This document shows, one piece after another, positions 7,985-14,206 of a stretch of 14,275 nt of DNA. The position numbers and the translations under genes were made by a program. The stretch covers positions 1 to 14,275 of the forward strand of contig JAJZKY010000035.1 in NCBI GenBank assembly GCA_021803885.1, written 5' to 3'. Position 1 is the stretch's first letter. Every line of letters begins with the position of its first letter. The notes under the pieces were generated by a model. That model worked only from the letters and a program-made list of their open reading frames with translations, searched no databases and was not told where the DNA came from. Origin of the DNA: Planctomycetota bacterium. GTDB taxonomy: Bacteria; Planctomycetota; Phycisphaerae; WQYP01; JAJZKY01.

Positions 7985-8003
7985 GAGAAGTTCAGTTCTT
8001 CTC
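7985..8003. terminator. Possible hairpin at the end of the + strand gene group
   Basis: GAGAAG and CTTCTC form a perfect 6-bp stem with a 7-nt loop, 32 nt after the flippase stop. There is no clear T-run, so intrinsic termination is uncertain, but the position between convergent gene groups fits. Confidence 0.25.
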
Positions 8004-8183
8004 CCGTTTCCGGGGTAGCTGAGCGCGAGGATGAGGCGAACGGTCGCCTCTGCGAAATTGGTGTTACAAGACATCAAGCGGGCCTCCTGTGTCACCGTAG
8101 TTGTCGCCTCGATATCTCCTTAATCTTGGGGGCGTTGAGGAACGGCAGTGGCTTGATACGGCAACGAATTCAGAGAACAGGCG

Positions 8184-8432
8184 ATGGTTTGTTTGCTCCC
8201 GCCGGAGAGTGCGGAGATATCCCGGGTGCCCCAGGAGATTGTAGTGTCGGTGGCGGCATTGGAACGGTGGCGTGCTGATGCGCAGTCCAGGCGGGCTCGC
8301 GAGCGGGCATGGACAGCCGCGGCGCGGCTGGAAGCCATGATCGCCACGGCGGCGATGGACGAGGAACAGCGCAGCGCCTGGTACCGCGAGAAAGGGGTTT
8401 TCCCCTCGGCCCTCCCGCAGTGGAGCCGCTGA
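8184..8432 (+). pseudogene. Truncated IS3-type transposase OrfA
   Basis: The 82-residue frame begins MVCLLPPESAEISRVPQE and contains SVAALERWRADA, ARERAWTAAARLEAM, AMDEEQRSAWYREKGVFPSALPQW. I recognise this as the N-terminal DNA-binding half of IS3-group OrfA proteins, where the 'SAWCRE-G-YP-EL-QW' segment is a helix-turn-helix. It stops right after the QW motif, where the family normally continues for dozens of residues with a coiled-coil region, and no OrfB follows. It is therefore a 3'-truncated fragment cut by the adjoining ISL3 tail. The family assignment is from memory of related proteins and not from a search. Confidence 0.6.
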
Positions 8433-8620
8433 AGGCGTTCGTGCGAAAACTACGCGGCACCTGCCAGGGGTGCTGGGGCGCTGCCGCTACCCTCCGCACA
8501 CCAGTTTGCTCGAGGGCAGCAACAACCAGATCAAGGTCATCGATCGCATGGCTTACGGGTTCAGTGATGAGTAGTACTTCTTCCTCAAAAATGCGCGCAG
8601 CGTTCCCCGGAATTGGGTAA
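8423..8620 (+). pseudogene. C-terminal fragment of an ISL3-family transposase, frame-broken
   Basis: The fragment runs EPLKAFVRKLR (frame from 8423), then after a frame change near 8450-8458 HLPGVLGRCRYPPHTSLLEG, NNQIKVIDRMAYGF, and finally KMRAAFPGIG followed by TAA. This is the conserved tail of ISL3 (IS204/IS1001/IS1165) transposases, with 'LEGxNNxIKVIKRMAYGFRD-x-YFFLKIRAAFPG'. Decay is visible in three places: the frame change near 8450, an in-frame TAG at 8572-8574 where the family has an acidic residue (GAG to TAG by one change), and an extra A in the A5 run at 8587-8591 that shifts the last codons. Its antisense strand encodes the end of the - strand glycosyltransferase. Confidence 0.75.
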
Positions 8621-9581
8621 AGAACCAAAAGTCTGCGGTATTCAATTCGTGAACCACACGCTCGTCCAGAAGTAATCTTGGCTTGAAAGTGCGCGGCGAA
8701 AGAACGGGGGGGAGGCGATGGCCGTGTATTCCTATTTTGTAGCCGGCGTACTTTGCGAGAACTTGCGCGGCGCCGTAGGGCAATAGAAATGGCTTGTGTG
8801 TCCATAAGCTGCGTAGCATCGCTAGTACGAACATCTTTCCGTGAGCTTCATCTCGTTGCCCAAGCATCAACGCTTGCATCGATCTGCGGCAGTAACCAGT
8901 GTCAAAATATCGCTTAAACTCCTGCGCGAGAGTGTAGTGATGCGAGTGATGAACAACTGCTTCAGAAACGTATGCAATTCTGTGTCCATGACGGAGGAGC
9001 TTCGCCGTTGCGACCGTATCTTCGGCGGTGAGGACGGGTGGGAAGCCACCGATTTCGTTCAGGGCGGAGTTCTTCCAGGCAGCGCAGGTGTCGGAACAAA
9101 AGAATAGGAACGAGCCATAGTTTTTAACGTCGTCGAGGCCACGGATGTGGCTGCGATCAGGGTAGTTGTAAATGCGGGGAAAGGCTTCGAAGAAGTTGGC
9201 GCCCTTGTGTGGGATCTGCCGGGCGTAGGCAACGGACGCCGCGCCAGATTGAATCGGTGCGACGAGGTTGGCGAGCATTTCTGGGGAGGTGGCGTAAGCA
9301 TCCGGCGTCATCATGACGACGATGTCGGTTCCGAGATGATGGCGCGCGAGTTCTCGGGTGGCTCCGTGATTGAATTCCTGTCTCGGAATTATTAGAACTT
9401 CAGCTCCGAATTGTTTTGCGAGTTCTACGGTCCCATCGTTTGAGCTGGAATTTACAACAAGCACTCTCGGCATTAGGGGTGATGCCAGTACCGGCGGTAG
9501 GGAGTGGGGTAGGTGCCTCGCGGCGCAGTGCGTGATGAAAGCTACGCCAACAGAGGGCGGTGATTCGGTGTTTGACTTCAT
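8553..9581 (-). CDS. GT2 glycosyltransferase (rhamnosyltransferase/RfbN-like) with IS-derived C-terminus
   Basis: The 342-residue protein has a GT-A domain: VGVAFITHCA (11-20), LVVNSSSNDGT (41-51), FNHGATRELAR (70-80), the TPDA motif (92-95) in the place of the usual metal-binding 'TQDA/DxD', NYGSFLFFCSD (154-164) and the catalytic-type AED (187-189), followed by HHSHHYT (211-217). The FNHG-TR motif and layout match dTDP-rhamnosyltransferase-like members of GT2. I chose the ATG at 9581 because it overlaps the stop of the upstream gene as ATGA. An in-frame ATG at 9611 would add ten residues. From base 8626 down, about 22 residues (FTQFRGTLRAFL to the end) are antisense to the ISL3 transposase remnant, so the original C-terminus was probably replaced by the insertion. 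The GT-A core is complete, and activity may be retained. Confidence 0.82.
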   Translation of the reverse strand: MKSNTESPPSVGVAFITHCAARHLPHSLPPVLASPLMPRVLVVNSSSNDGTVELAKQFGAEVLIIPRQEFNHGATRELARHHLGTDIVVMMTPDAYATSPEMLANLVAPIQSGAASVAYARQIPHKGANFFEAFPRIYNYPDRSHIRGLDDVKNYGSFLFFCSDTCAAWKNSALNEIGGFPPVLTAEDTVATAKLLRHGHRIAYVSEAVVHHSHHYTLAQEFKRYFDTGYCRRSMQALMLGQRDEAHGKMFVLAMLRSLWTHKPFLLPYGAAQVLAKYAGYKIGIHGHRLPPVLSPRTFKPRLLLDERVVHELNTADFWFFTQFRGTLRAFLRKKYYSSLNP

Positions 9582-10552
9582 GTTCGCGTGGTCGGAAGAT
9601 GATGCGCACACGGTTGGCCAGCGTTACGAAGTTTCGTACGATAATAGGCCGCGAGTTCATCCCAAGCGTTGGTTTCATCCCACCCTAGGCGCTTGGTATC
9701 CAGGAAGTCGGTATTGACACGTACAGGCGGCTCAAGAAAATCCGCTTGCTGAGCGAGATTCAGCTCTGCGGCGAGATCTAACCGACGACCAATTTCCTGA
9801 GAAAATCGTTGTGCGAATGATGCTTGGCTTTCGATGTAACCGCTCGGAGCATGGCGGGAGAACTGAGGGAGGTTATCTGTTCGCGACACCAGATCACGAT
9901 AAGCCAATGCGAGCAGCGACACGTGGATGTTGTCGCGCACATAGACCGGTGTGTTTATCGTGGCTGGGTTGCCTTGCGTCCAGCAGCGCAGCAGGTAGGC
10001 GCAGAATCGCTCGTCCTCCCAGGGTCCAAATGGGTTTGGAATGATGAATTTTGCGAGCGGTATGGAGAGTGTTTCACACCAGAAGCGAAAAACCTGAGCC
10101 GTCAGAGCTTTGGAGAGGCCATATGGAGAAAATGCGCGACGCGGTTCGGTACCGGACCCCTCGTCGGGCTCGAAGACGCTTCCTGTGAGAATGACTGACT
10201 TCAGGCCACTCAGTCTTGCTATGCGTAAGATGGACTGCAAATTGCAAGTGTTGTTGTTCAGAGCGCCGCCGACGTCGAAGTCCATGCTCTTGTAGCCGGC
10301 CACTTGGGCGCCATGGTGGCACAGTACGTCTACGCCACCTCGCACCAGATCGGTGAATGTTTCGCTGCCGAAGGGACAATTTTCAACAATCTGCGCGCAA
10401 GCGTTGAGGCGTATTACTCGCTCGCGACGGACGCCCTCGTAGGCGTCGGCGGCGCGTGTCAGTGGAGCAACGATCGTGTGTCCGGCTCCGGCGAGCGTTG
10501 AGGCGAACCAATATCCGGTAAATGACGAGGCGCCGGTTAACAGAATCTTCAC
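9578..10552 (-). CDS. NAD(P)-dependent sugar epimerase/dehydratase/reductase (extended SDR)
   Basis: This 324-residue Rossmann-fold enzyme acts on nucleotide sugars. Seen are the dinucleotide motif GASSFTG (7-13), the TGS triad serine (123-125) followed by VFEP, the catalytic YxxxK as YGLSK (144-148), and PNPFGPWED (172-180), typical of extended SDR sugar enzymes. Start is GTG at 10552, overlapping the stop of the upstream epimerase gene as GTGA, and its own stop overlaps the next ATG as ATGA, so the three genes are likely translationally coupled. It lacks a T-D/E-E dehydratase triad, so 4-reduction or 4-epimerisation of a keto-sugar made by neighbours is more likely than 4,6-dehydration (inference). 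The substrate is probably CDP-linked because of rfbF in the same gene group, but a dTDP or GDP sugar cannot be excluded. Confidence 0.82.
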   Translation of the reverse strand: MKILLTGASSFTGYWFASTLAGAGHTIVAPLTRAADAYEGVRRERVIRLNACAQIVENCPFGSETFTDLVRGGVDVLCHHGAQVAGYKSMDFDVGGALNNNTCNLQSILRIARLSGLKSVILTGSVFEPDEGSGTEPRRAFSPYGLSKALTAQVFRFWCETLSIPLAKFIIPNPFGPWEDERFCAYLLRCWTQGNPATINTPVYVRDNIHVSLLALAYRDLVSRTDNLPQFSRHAPSGYIESQASFAQRFSQEIGRRLDLAAELNLAQQADFLEPPVRVNTDFLDTKRLGWDETNAWDELAAYYRTKLRNAGQPCAHHLPTTRT

Positions 10553-11115
10553 AGCAGATCTCTTAGGATATTTCCGCCGTGATATTCTTCATTGTAATTC
10601 GGCCATTGACGATCCTTGTCGGACACGACCATCGGATCAATCGGCCACTGGATGCAGAAGCGTGGATCGTCGAATCTTACGCCACGTTCGAGTTTCGGTT
10701 CGTAAAACGCGCTGACGAGATACATGGCTTCGGTATTCTCTTTGAGCGTCAGAAAGCCGTGGGCACAACCGCGTGGCACGTACATCATTCGCCTGTTTTC
10801 AGCGGTTAACTCTGCTCCAAAGGAGAGGCCGAACGTCGGGGAGTCGGGCCGCAAGTCGAGTACTGCATCGTAGAGAGCGCCATGGACGCAGCGCACGACC
10901 TTAACCTCGCCGCTCGGGGGAAGCTGATAGTGCATGCCGCGTAACGTGCCGCGCGTGGCGCTGGCGGAATTATTGATTTGCACGTAGTGGGTTTCGAGAT
11001 TTCGGGCGGAGAACTCCCGTTCGCAGAAGAGGCGTGCGAACCAACCGCGGTCGTCTCCGCGGCGCTCGAGGTCAATCGTGAAAACACCATGAAGGGGGGT
11101 CGGGTTGAATATCAT
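10549..11115 (-). CDS. RmlC-type nucleotide-sugar 3,5-epimerase family protein (cupin)
   Basis: The 188-residue protein matches the usual RmlC/RfbC length and motifs: DDRGWFARLF (21-30), QINNSASATRGTLRGMHYQLPP with the conserved catalytic histidine at 62, VKVVRCVHGALYDAVLDLR, PRGCAHGFLTL (113-123), EAMYLVSAFY (128-137) and FDDPRFCIQWP near the end. RmlC enzymes epimerise C3 and/or C5 of 4-keto-6-deoxy nucleotide sugars. Here the gene lies between two SDR genes downstream of rfbF and no dTDP-rhamnose genes (rmlA, B, D) are seen, so a CDP-4-keto sugar is the more likely substrate (inference). Where classical RmlC has 'T-D-Y-Y' this protein has 'S-A-F-Y', as in many RmlC-related proteins of other specificity. 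A GAGAGG site (11119-11124) lies 3 nt before the ATG and overlaps the upstream stop. Confidence 0.88.
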   Translation of the reverse strand: MIFNPTPLHGVFTIDLERRGDDRGWFARLFCEREFSARNLETHYVQINNSASATRGTLRGMHYQLPPSGEVKVVRCVHGALYDAVLDLRPDSPTFGLSFGAELTAENRRMMYVPRGCAHGFLTLKENTEAMYLVSAFYEPKLERGVRFDDPRFCIQWPIDPMVVSDKDRQWPNYNEEYHGGNILRDLL

Positions 11116-11118
11116 GGT

Positions 11119-11124
11119 CCTCTC
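11119..11124 (-). promoter_or_regulatory. Ribosome binding site of the RmlC-like gene
   Basis: GAGAGG on the - strand lies 3 nt before the ATG at 11115 and overlaps the stop codon of the upstream SDR gene, an arrangement that favours re-initiation by the same ribosomes. The spacing is shorter than usual. Confidence 0.5.
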
Positions 11125-12166
11125 AGCTCCAGTGAAGACTTTCTGTGAGGCGGTGCTCAGCGATATGCTTCTCCAGGACTTTCAGGCGTATGAATTGGGA
11201 GACCCGGAAATTCGGATCGCAAAATCCCATGTTCTGCAGGCCTGCGCAAATCTCCCCGATCGCTTGATCGAGATCCACCTGGGGTTGGTGCTTAGGCGCA
11301 AGTCTCTCATAAAGAGAGAAGTCGACGCGGTAGGAGCGTTTGTCGGGCGGCGCCGCCGTGTTGATTGATACTTTGGTGCCCGGTACGTGGCGCGCGACGG
11401 CCTCTGCGAGATCCCGCACCTGGTAATTCCAGGAGTTGGAGCCGACATTAACCGCCAAGCATCGTCCGCCAGACTTTTCATCGCGAGTGAGTGCCCACTC
11501 TATTGCGCGGGACATGTCCTTGACATCAATCAATGGGCGCCAGGGTGTGCCATCGCTGAGTACTGTAATCTCCTTGGTGGCCACCGCGCACGCTGCGAAG
11601 TCGTTGAGGACGAGGTCGAGGCGGGTTCGGTCCGACCACCCGCAAGCCGTGGAGAAACGAAGTGAGGTAGTGGTCATCCCGGAGTTGCCCATCTGACTCA
11701 GATCGGCTTCTGTGGCGACCTTGGAGCGAGCGTAGGCGGTGAGGGGGTTCAGGGAATCATTTTCCTTGCGGGCACCGCCCGCGGCATAGCCGTACATGCT
11801 GCAGCTAGATGCGAAGACGAAGCGCTTTACGCCGCGCTCGGCCGCCATGCGCGCGATGTTCACGCTACATTGATGATTGATCGCCTGCGTGACCTTTTCG
11901 AATCGATTTCCCATCGGATCGTTTGATATCGCCGCAAGCTGCACGACACCGTCAATTCCATCGAGGAGGTGCGCGGGAAACATGCGCACGTCTCCGTAAT
12001 GTTGGGTATCGAGGCGCGTTTCGGGTAATCGAGGTGCGCCAGTCGTGCAATGCGCGAAGAACGCGGAATCGTAGCCGATCAACTGAGCGTCGGGGAGCGT
12101 TGTGCGGAGATGACGAGTTAACACCGGACCGATGTAGCCGGCGTTGCCGACAATTAATATTTTCAT
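11123..12166 (-). CDS. NAD(P)-dependent nucleotide-sugar epimerase/dehydratase (extended SDR)
   Basis: This 347-residue enzyme begins MKILIVGNAGYIG with the glycine-rich dinucleotide motif (7-13). It has QLAAISNDPMG (76-86), the catalytic serine region FASSCSMYG (118-126), YARSK as YxxxK (145-149), LRFSTACGWSDR (169-180) and TPWRPLIDVKDMSRAI (207-222), all characteristic of the extended SDR sugar family. The frame is open upstream of 12166, but the preceding residues are low-complexity antisense of rfbF, so the ATG at 12166 is chosen. It lies 55 nt after rfbF and 7 nt before the RmlC-like gene. It has SCS where 4,6-dehydratases have TDE, so it looks like an epimerase or reductase. This matters because no RfbG-type CDP-glucose 4,6-dehydratase is visible. 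The substrate is probably the CDP-sugar made from RfbF product (inference). Confidence 0.85.
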   Translation of the reverse strand: MKILIVGNAGYIGPVLTRHLRTTLPDAQLIGYDSAFFAHCTTGAPRLPETRLDTQHYGDVRMFPAHLLDGIDGVVQLAAISNDPMGNRFEKVTQAINHQCSVNIARMAAERGVKRFVFASSCSMYGYAAGGARKENDSLNPLTAYARSKVATEADLSQMGNSGMTTTSLRFSTACGWSDRTRLDLVLNDFAACAVATKEITVLSDGTPWRPLIDVKDMSRAIEWALTRDEKSGGRCLAVNVGSNSWNYQVRDLAEAVARHVPGTKVSINTAAPPDKRSYRVDFSLYERLAPKHQPQVDLDQAIGEICAGLQNMGFCDPNFRVSQFIRLKVLEKHIAEHRLTESLHWS

Positions 12167-12221
12167 TGTGAAAACTTCATGCGGGCTAATTGAACGGATG
12201 ATGCGGTGCGCTTCCGCGCGA

Positions 12222-12992
12222 TTACCAGGTTTTCCAAGGCGCCGTGTTCTTGGTCCACATCTCTTCGAGCTGACGCTTGTCGCGCAACGTATCCATGGGT
12301 TGCCAGAAGCCTTGGTGAAAGAAGACGGAGAGTTGATTTTCAGCGGCAAGCCTTTCCATCGGCTCGCGTTCCCATATCGTGTGGTCGCCTTCGATGTAGT
12401 TGCCGACTTTCGGCGAGAGCACAAAGAATCCACCGTTGATCCAGCCGCCGTCGCCTTCGGGCTTTTCGCGGAAGCCGGTGACGCGATTGCCATCGTACCG
12501 GATGGCACCAAAACGACCTGGAGGCTGGGTCGCGGTGACCGTGGCGAGTCGGCCAAGAGATGTATGGTGTTTGATGCAGGCCGCCACGTCGATATCGCCC
12601 ACACCATCGCCGTACGTCAGGCAGAATGCGTTGTCGTCGCGCACGTAGGGGAGGATGCGCTTGATTCTCCCGCCGATCATGGTGTCTTCGCCGGTATCGA
12701 CGAGCGTGACTTGCCAGGGTTCCGCGGCGTTATGGTGTACTTCCATCCGATTGTTCCTGATGTCGATGGTCACGTCGGATGTGTGCAAGAAGTAGTTGTG
12801 GAAGTATTCTTTGATGACGTATCCCTTGTAGCCGAGGCATACGATGAAATCGTTAATTCCGTGCGCGGAGTAGATTTTCATGATGTGCCAGATGATCGGC
12901 TTGCCGCCGATTTCGACCATGGGTTTCGGTTTGGAGACGGTTTCTTCGGATAAGCGGGTTCCGAGACCGCCGGCAAGGATGACTGCTTTCAT
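12222..12992 (-). CDS. rfbF: Glucose-1-phosphate cytidylyltransferase
   Basis: This 256-residue nucleotidyltransferase makes CDP-glucose from CTP and glucose-1-phosphate, the entry step to CDP-activated deoxysugars. It carries the nucleotide-binding signature AGGLGTRLSEET (7-18), KPKPMVEIGGKPI (21-33), the sugar/metal motif YGDGVGDID (127-135), GFREKP (173-178), GGWINGGFFV (182-191) and the C-terminal FWQPMDTLRDK (229-239), all as in RfbF/DdhA, and its length matches the Salmonella enzyme (about 257). The frame is open upstream to 13142, but homology begins exactly at MKAVILAGG, and CAGGT stands just upstream of that ATG. In Salmonella and Yersinia the next genes are rfbG and rfbH. Here they are two SDRs and an RmlC-type epimerase, so the end product must differ or depend on genes elsewhere. 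Confidence 0.95.
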   Translation of the reverse strand: MKAVILAGGLGTRLSEETVSKPKPMVEIGGKPIIWHIMKIYSAHGINDFIVCLGYKGYVIKEYFHNYFLHTSDVTIDIRNNRMEVHHNAAEPWQVTLVDTGEDTMIGGRIKRILPYVRDDNAFCLTYGDGVGDIDVAACIKHHTSLGRLATVTATQPPGRFGAIRYDGNRVTGFREKPEGDGGWINGGFFVLSPKVGNYIEGDHTIWEREPMERLAAENQLSVFFHQGFWQPMDTLRDKRQLEEMWTKNTAPWKTW

Positions 12993-13135
12993 GTGTACCT
13001 GCGTAAATGCGTTAATTCTGTTGGGTCTATAGATTAAGGAAAACCCCATTGCGCTAGACTTCCGCCGATGGGCGTGTATCAGCGCGCGCGCGGAAGGAAT
13101 AACAACGTGCTGCGGCGAAGGGCCGCGACGCCTGC

Positions 13136-13149
13136 TTGGCAAGTGCCAA
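13136..13149. promoter_or_regulatory. Perfect palindrome upstream of rfbF
   Basis: TTGGCA-AG-TGCCAA, with perfect 6-bp arms, lies in the 278-base gap between the sugar transferase and rfbF, 144 bases upstream of the rfbF start. A dyad of this kind could be a regulator binding site. The regulator is unknown. Confidence 0.3.
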
Positions 13150-13270
13150 TTGTCCGGCGATTGAGTGGAGACGCGATCCCGTTGTGTGTCACTATCCGCA
13201 TTACTTCAGGCGATTGCGGCGAACGGCTCGAAAGTATAGCAATCGCTTTGCTACGGAACGGGTACGGCGG

Positions 13271-14116
13271 TCAATACGCCCCATGCCCCCAAAGCACGAC
13301 CTTCACGGTCTTGAGCAAAATGCGTAAATCCATCAGCAGCGTCTGCTTGCGTACGTAGTACGTGTCCATGACCACCCGGCGCCGATAATTGGTATCGTTG
13401 CGTCCGGTGACCTGCCAGAGCCCGGTGATTCCCGGTTTCGCGGCCATGTAGGCCGGCAGGTAGCGCCCATAGCGAAGCATCTCGTCCTTCACAATCGGCC
13501 GCGGACCCACCAGACTCATCTCTCCGCGCAGCACGTTCCAGATCTGCGGCAGTTCATCGAGACTGGTTTTGCGCAGAAATCGCCCGAGACGCGTCACGCG
13601 CGGATCAGAGCGCAGCTTATGGTCGCGCAGCCATTCGGCCCGAGCCTCCGGGTCGCGCTCGAGCAGGTCGTGCAGGATCTGCTCGGCGTTCGGCACCATG
13701 GTGCGGAACTTCAGGCACTCGAACGTGCGCCCGCCCTGGCCGATGCGGCGGTGGCGGAACAGAATGGGGCCGTCCTCGACGCCCATGCGTACGGCGATCA
13801 CCAGGATCAGCGGTGAGAACGCGAGTCCGATCGCCAGCGCACCGACGATGTCGAGCACCCGCTTCAGCGGTCGATAGGCGCGTGAGCGTGGTGCAAAGCG
13901 TGTTGTGGTGCGAGCAGGCGCCGGCCAGATGTGCGGCTGCGTCCGAGGCTGCAACGCCTCATCGAAGGACACTGCATCGGCCATGAGTTCCGGACCTGTT
14001 CCGTCGAAAGTCATACGCTGCTCTTTTAAAATTAAATGCGGCCGAAGATTCCCTTTGCGTACCGGGGCTTCCGCGACCACGTGCGTGGTGATGACTTCGT
14101 CCGCCTGCGTCGACAA
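13271..14116 (-). CDS. Polyprenyl-phosphate sugar-1-phosphate transferase (WbaP/PglC-type monotopic PGT)
   Basis: The enzyme starts repeat-unit assembly by moving a sugar-1-phosphate (in this family Gal, Glc or a modified HexNAc) from a UDP-sugar to undecaprenyl phosphate on the inner membrane. Numbering from 14116 (281 aa), it has a re-entrant membrane helix at about 86-112, LFRHRRIGQGG (119-129), CLKFRTMVPNAE (134-145), the catalytic Asp-Glu pair in SLDELPQIWNVLRGEMSLVGPRP (185-207), PGITGLWQV (228-236) and the C-terminal DTYYVRKQTLLMDLRILLKT. The four-helix N-terminal domain of WbaP/WcaJ is absent and replaced by about 80 polar residues. I chose TTG at 14116 because AGGGAG lies 6 nt upstream. 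TTG at 14161 and ATG at 14014 are alternatives. Its GC (about 68-73% in sampled lines) is clearly above the rest of the cluster. Confidence 0.9.
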   Translation of the reverse strand: MSTQADEVITTHVVAEAPVRKGNLRPHLILKEQRMTFDGTGPELMADAVSFDEALQPRTQPHIWPAPARTTTRFAPRSRAYRPLKRVLDIVGALAIGLAFSPLILVIAVRMGVEDGPILFRHRRIGQGGRTFECLKFRTMVPNAEQILHDLLERDPEARAEWLRDHKLRSDPRVTRLGRFLRKTSLDELPQIWNVLRGEMSLVGPRPIVKDEMLRYGRYLPAYMAAKPGITGLWQVTGRNDTNYRRRVVMDTYYVRKQTLLMDLRILLKTVKVVLWGHGAY

Positions 14117-14122
14117 GATAAA

Positions 14123-14128
14123 CTCCCT
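14123..14128 (-). promoter_or_regulatory. Ribosome binding site that decides the TTG start of the sugar transferase
   Basis: AGGGAG on the - strand stands 6 nt before TTG at 14116, the best site among the possible starts. The ATG at 14014 has only a poor one. Confidence 0.55.
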
Positions 14129-14133
14129 TCTTG

Positions 14134-14187
14134 CTACAGGACTGTCGCAATCAGGCGACAAAAGTCCCGGTCAGTGTGATCCTTCAT
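14134..14187 (-). CDS. Possible 17-residue leader ORF before the sugar transferase
   Basis: The ATG at 14187 is preceded by GGGGGAG (14191-14197, 3 nt spacer) and encodes MKDHTDRDFCRLIATVL, ending at a TAG 17 nt upstream of the transferase TTG at 14116. It could be a leader peptide that couples translation to the transferase, or chance. No family is recognised. Confidence 0.25.
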   Translation of the reverse strand: MKDHTDRDFCRLIATVL

Positions 14188-14206
14188 GCGCTCCCCCGTC
14201 CGGGAC
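14164..14206. repeat. Inverted repeat upstream of the sugar transferase
   Basis: GTCCCGG (14164-14170) and CCGGGAC (14200-14206) are perfect 7-bp arms separated by 29 nt. The loop would hold the ribosome site and ATG of the possible leader ORF, so a hairpin could affect its translation. This is suggestive only. Confidence 0.3.

Larger units (their letters stand above)
8184..8626 (+). mobile_element. Composite remnant of two insertion sequences (IS3-type OrfA start joined to ISL3 tail)
   Basis: The junction between the convergent gene groups carries decayed transposase sequence. The first part (to about 8425) reads as the N-terminal region of an IS3-type OrfA. The second (from about 8423) reads as the C-terminal end of an ISL3-family transposase. 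The right boundary is placed at 8626 because ...AAAGAACC follows the transposase stop and matches (reverse complement GGTTCTTT) the GGCTCTT-like ends of ISL3 elements from general knowledge. The left boundary is not determined. Sequence 7954-8183 may include the left end but I see no clear inverted repeat. No transposase is intact, so the element is not autonomous. Confidence 0.6.

Noticed and set aside
7973..8278. 101-codon + strand frame between the flippase and the OrfA relic
   Set aside because: There is no recognisable domain. It overlaps the OrfA fragment in another frame, and this region behaves as non-coding or IS-end sequence.
8170..8805. 211-codon - strand frame over the IS relic and the GT2 end
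   Set aside because: It is Arg/Pro-rich shadow sequence. The overlapping frames have recognisable transposase and glycosyltransferase motifs.
9493..9500. GGCGGTAG, resembling the ops/JUMPstart core used by RfaH
   Set aside because: It lies inside the coding sequence of the - strand glycosyltransferase, on the wrong strand and not in a leader. The surrounding JUMPstart sequence is missing.
11123..12607. 494-codon version of the SDR gene
   Set aside because: Residues before MKILIVGNAG are antisense of rfbF and low in complexity, and the dinucleotide motif must be close to the N-terminus.
12222..13142. Longer start for rfbF at 13142
   Set aside because: The extra 50 residues have no similarity to the family. 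RfbF proteins begin exactly at MKAVILAGG and the ATG at 12992 has a ribosome site.
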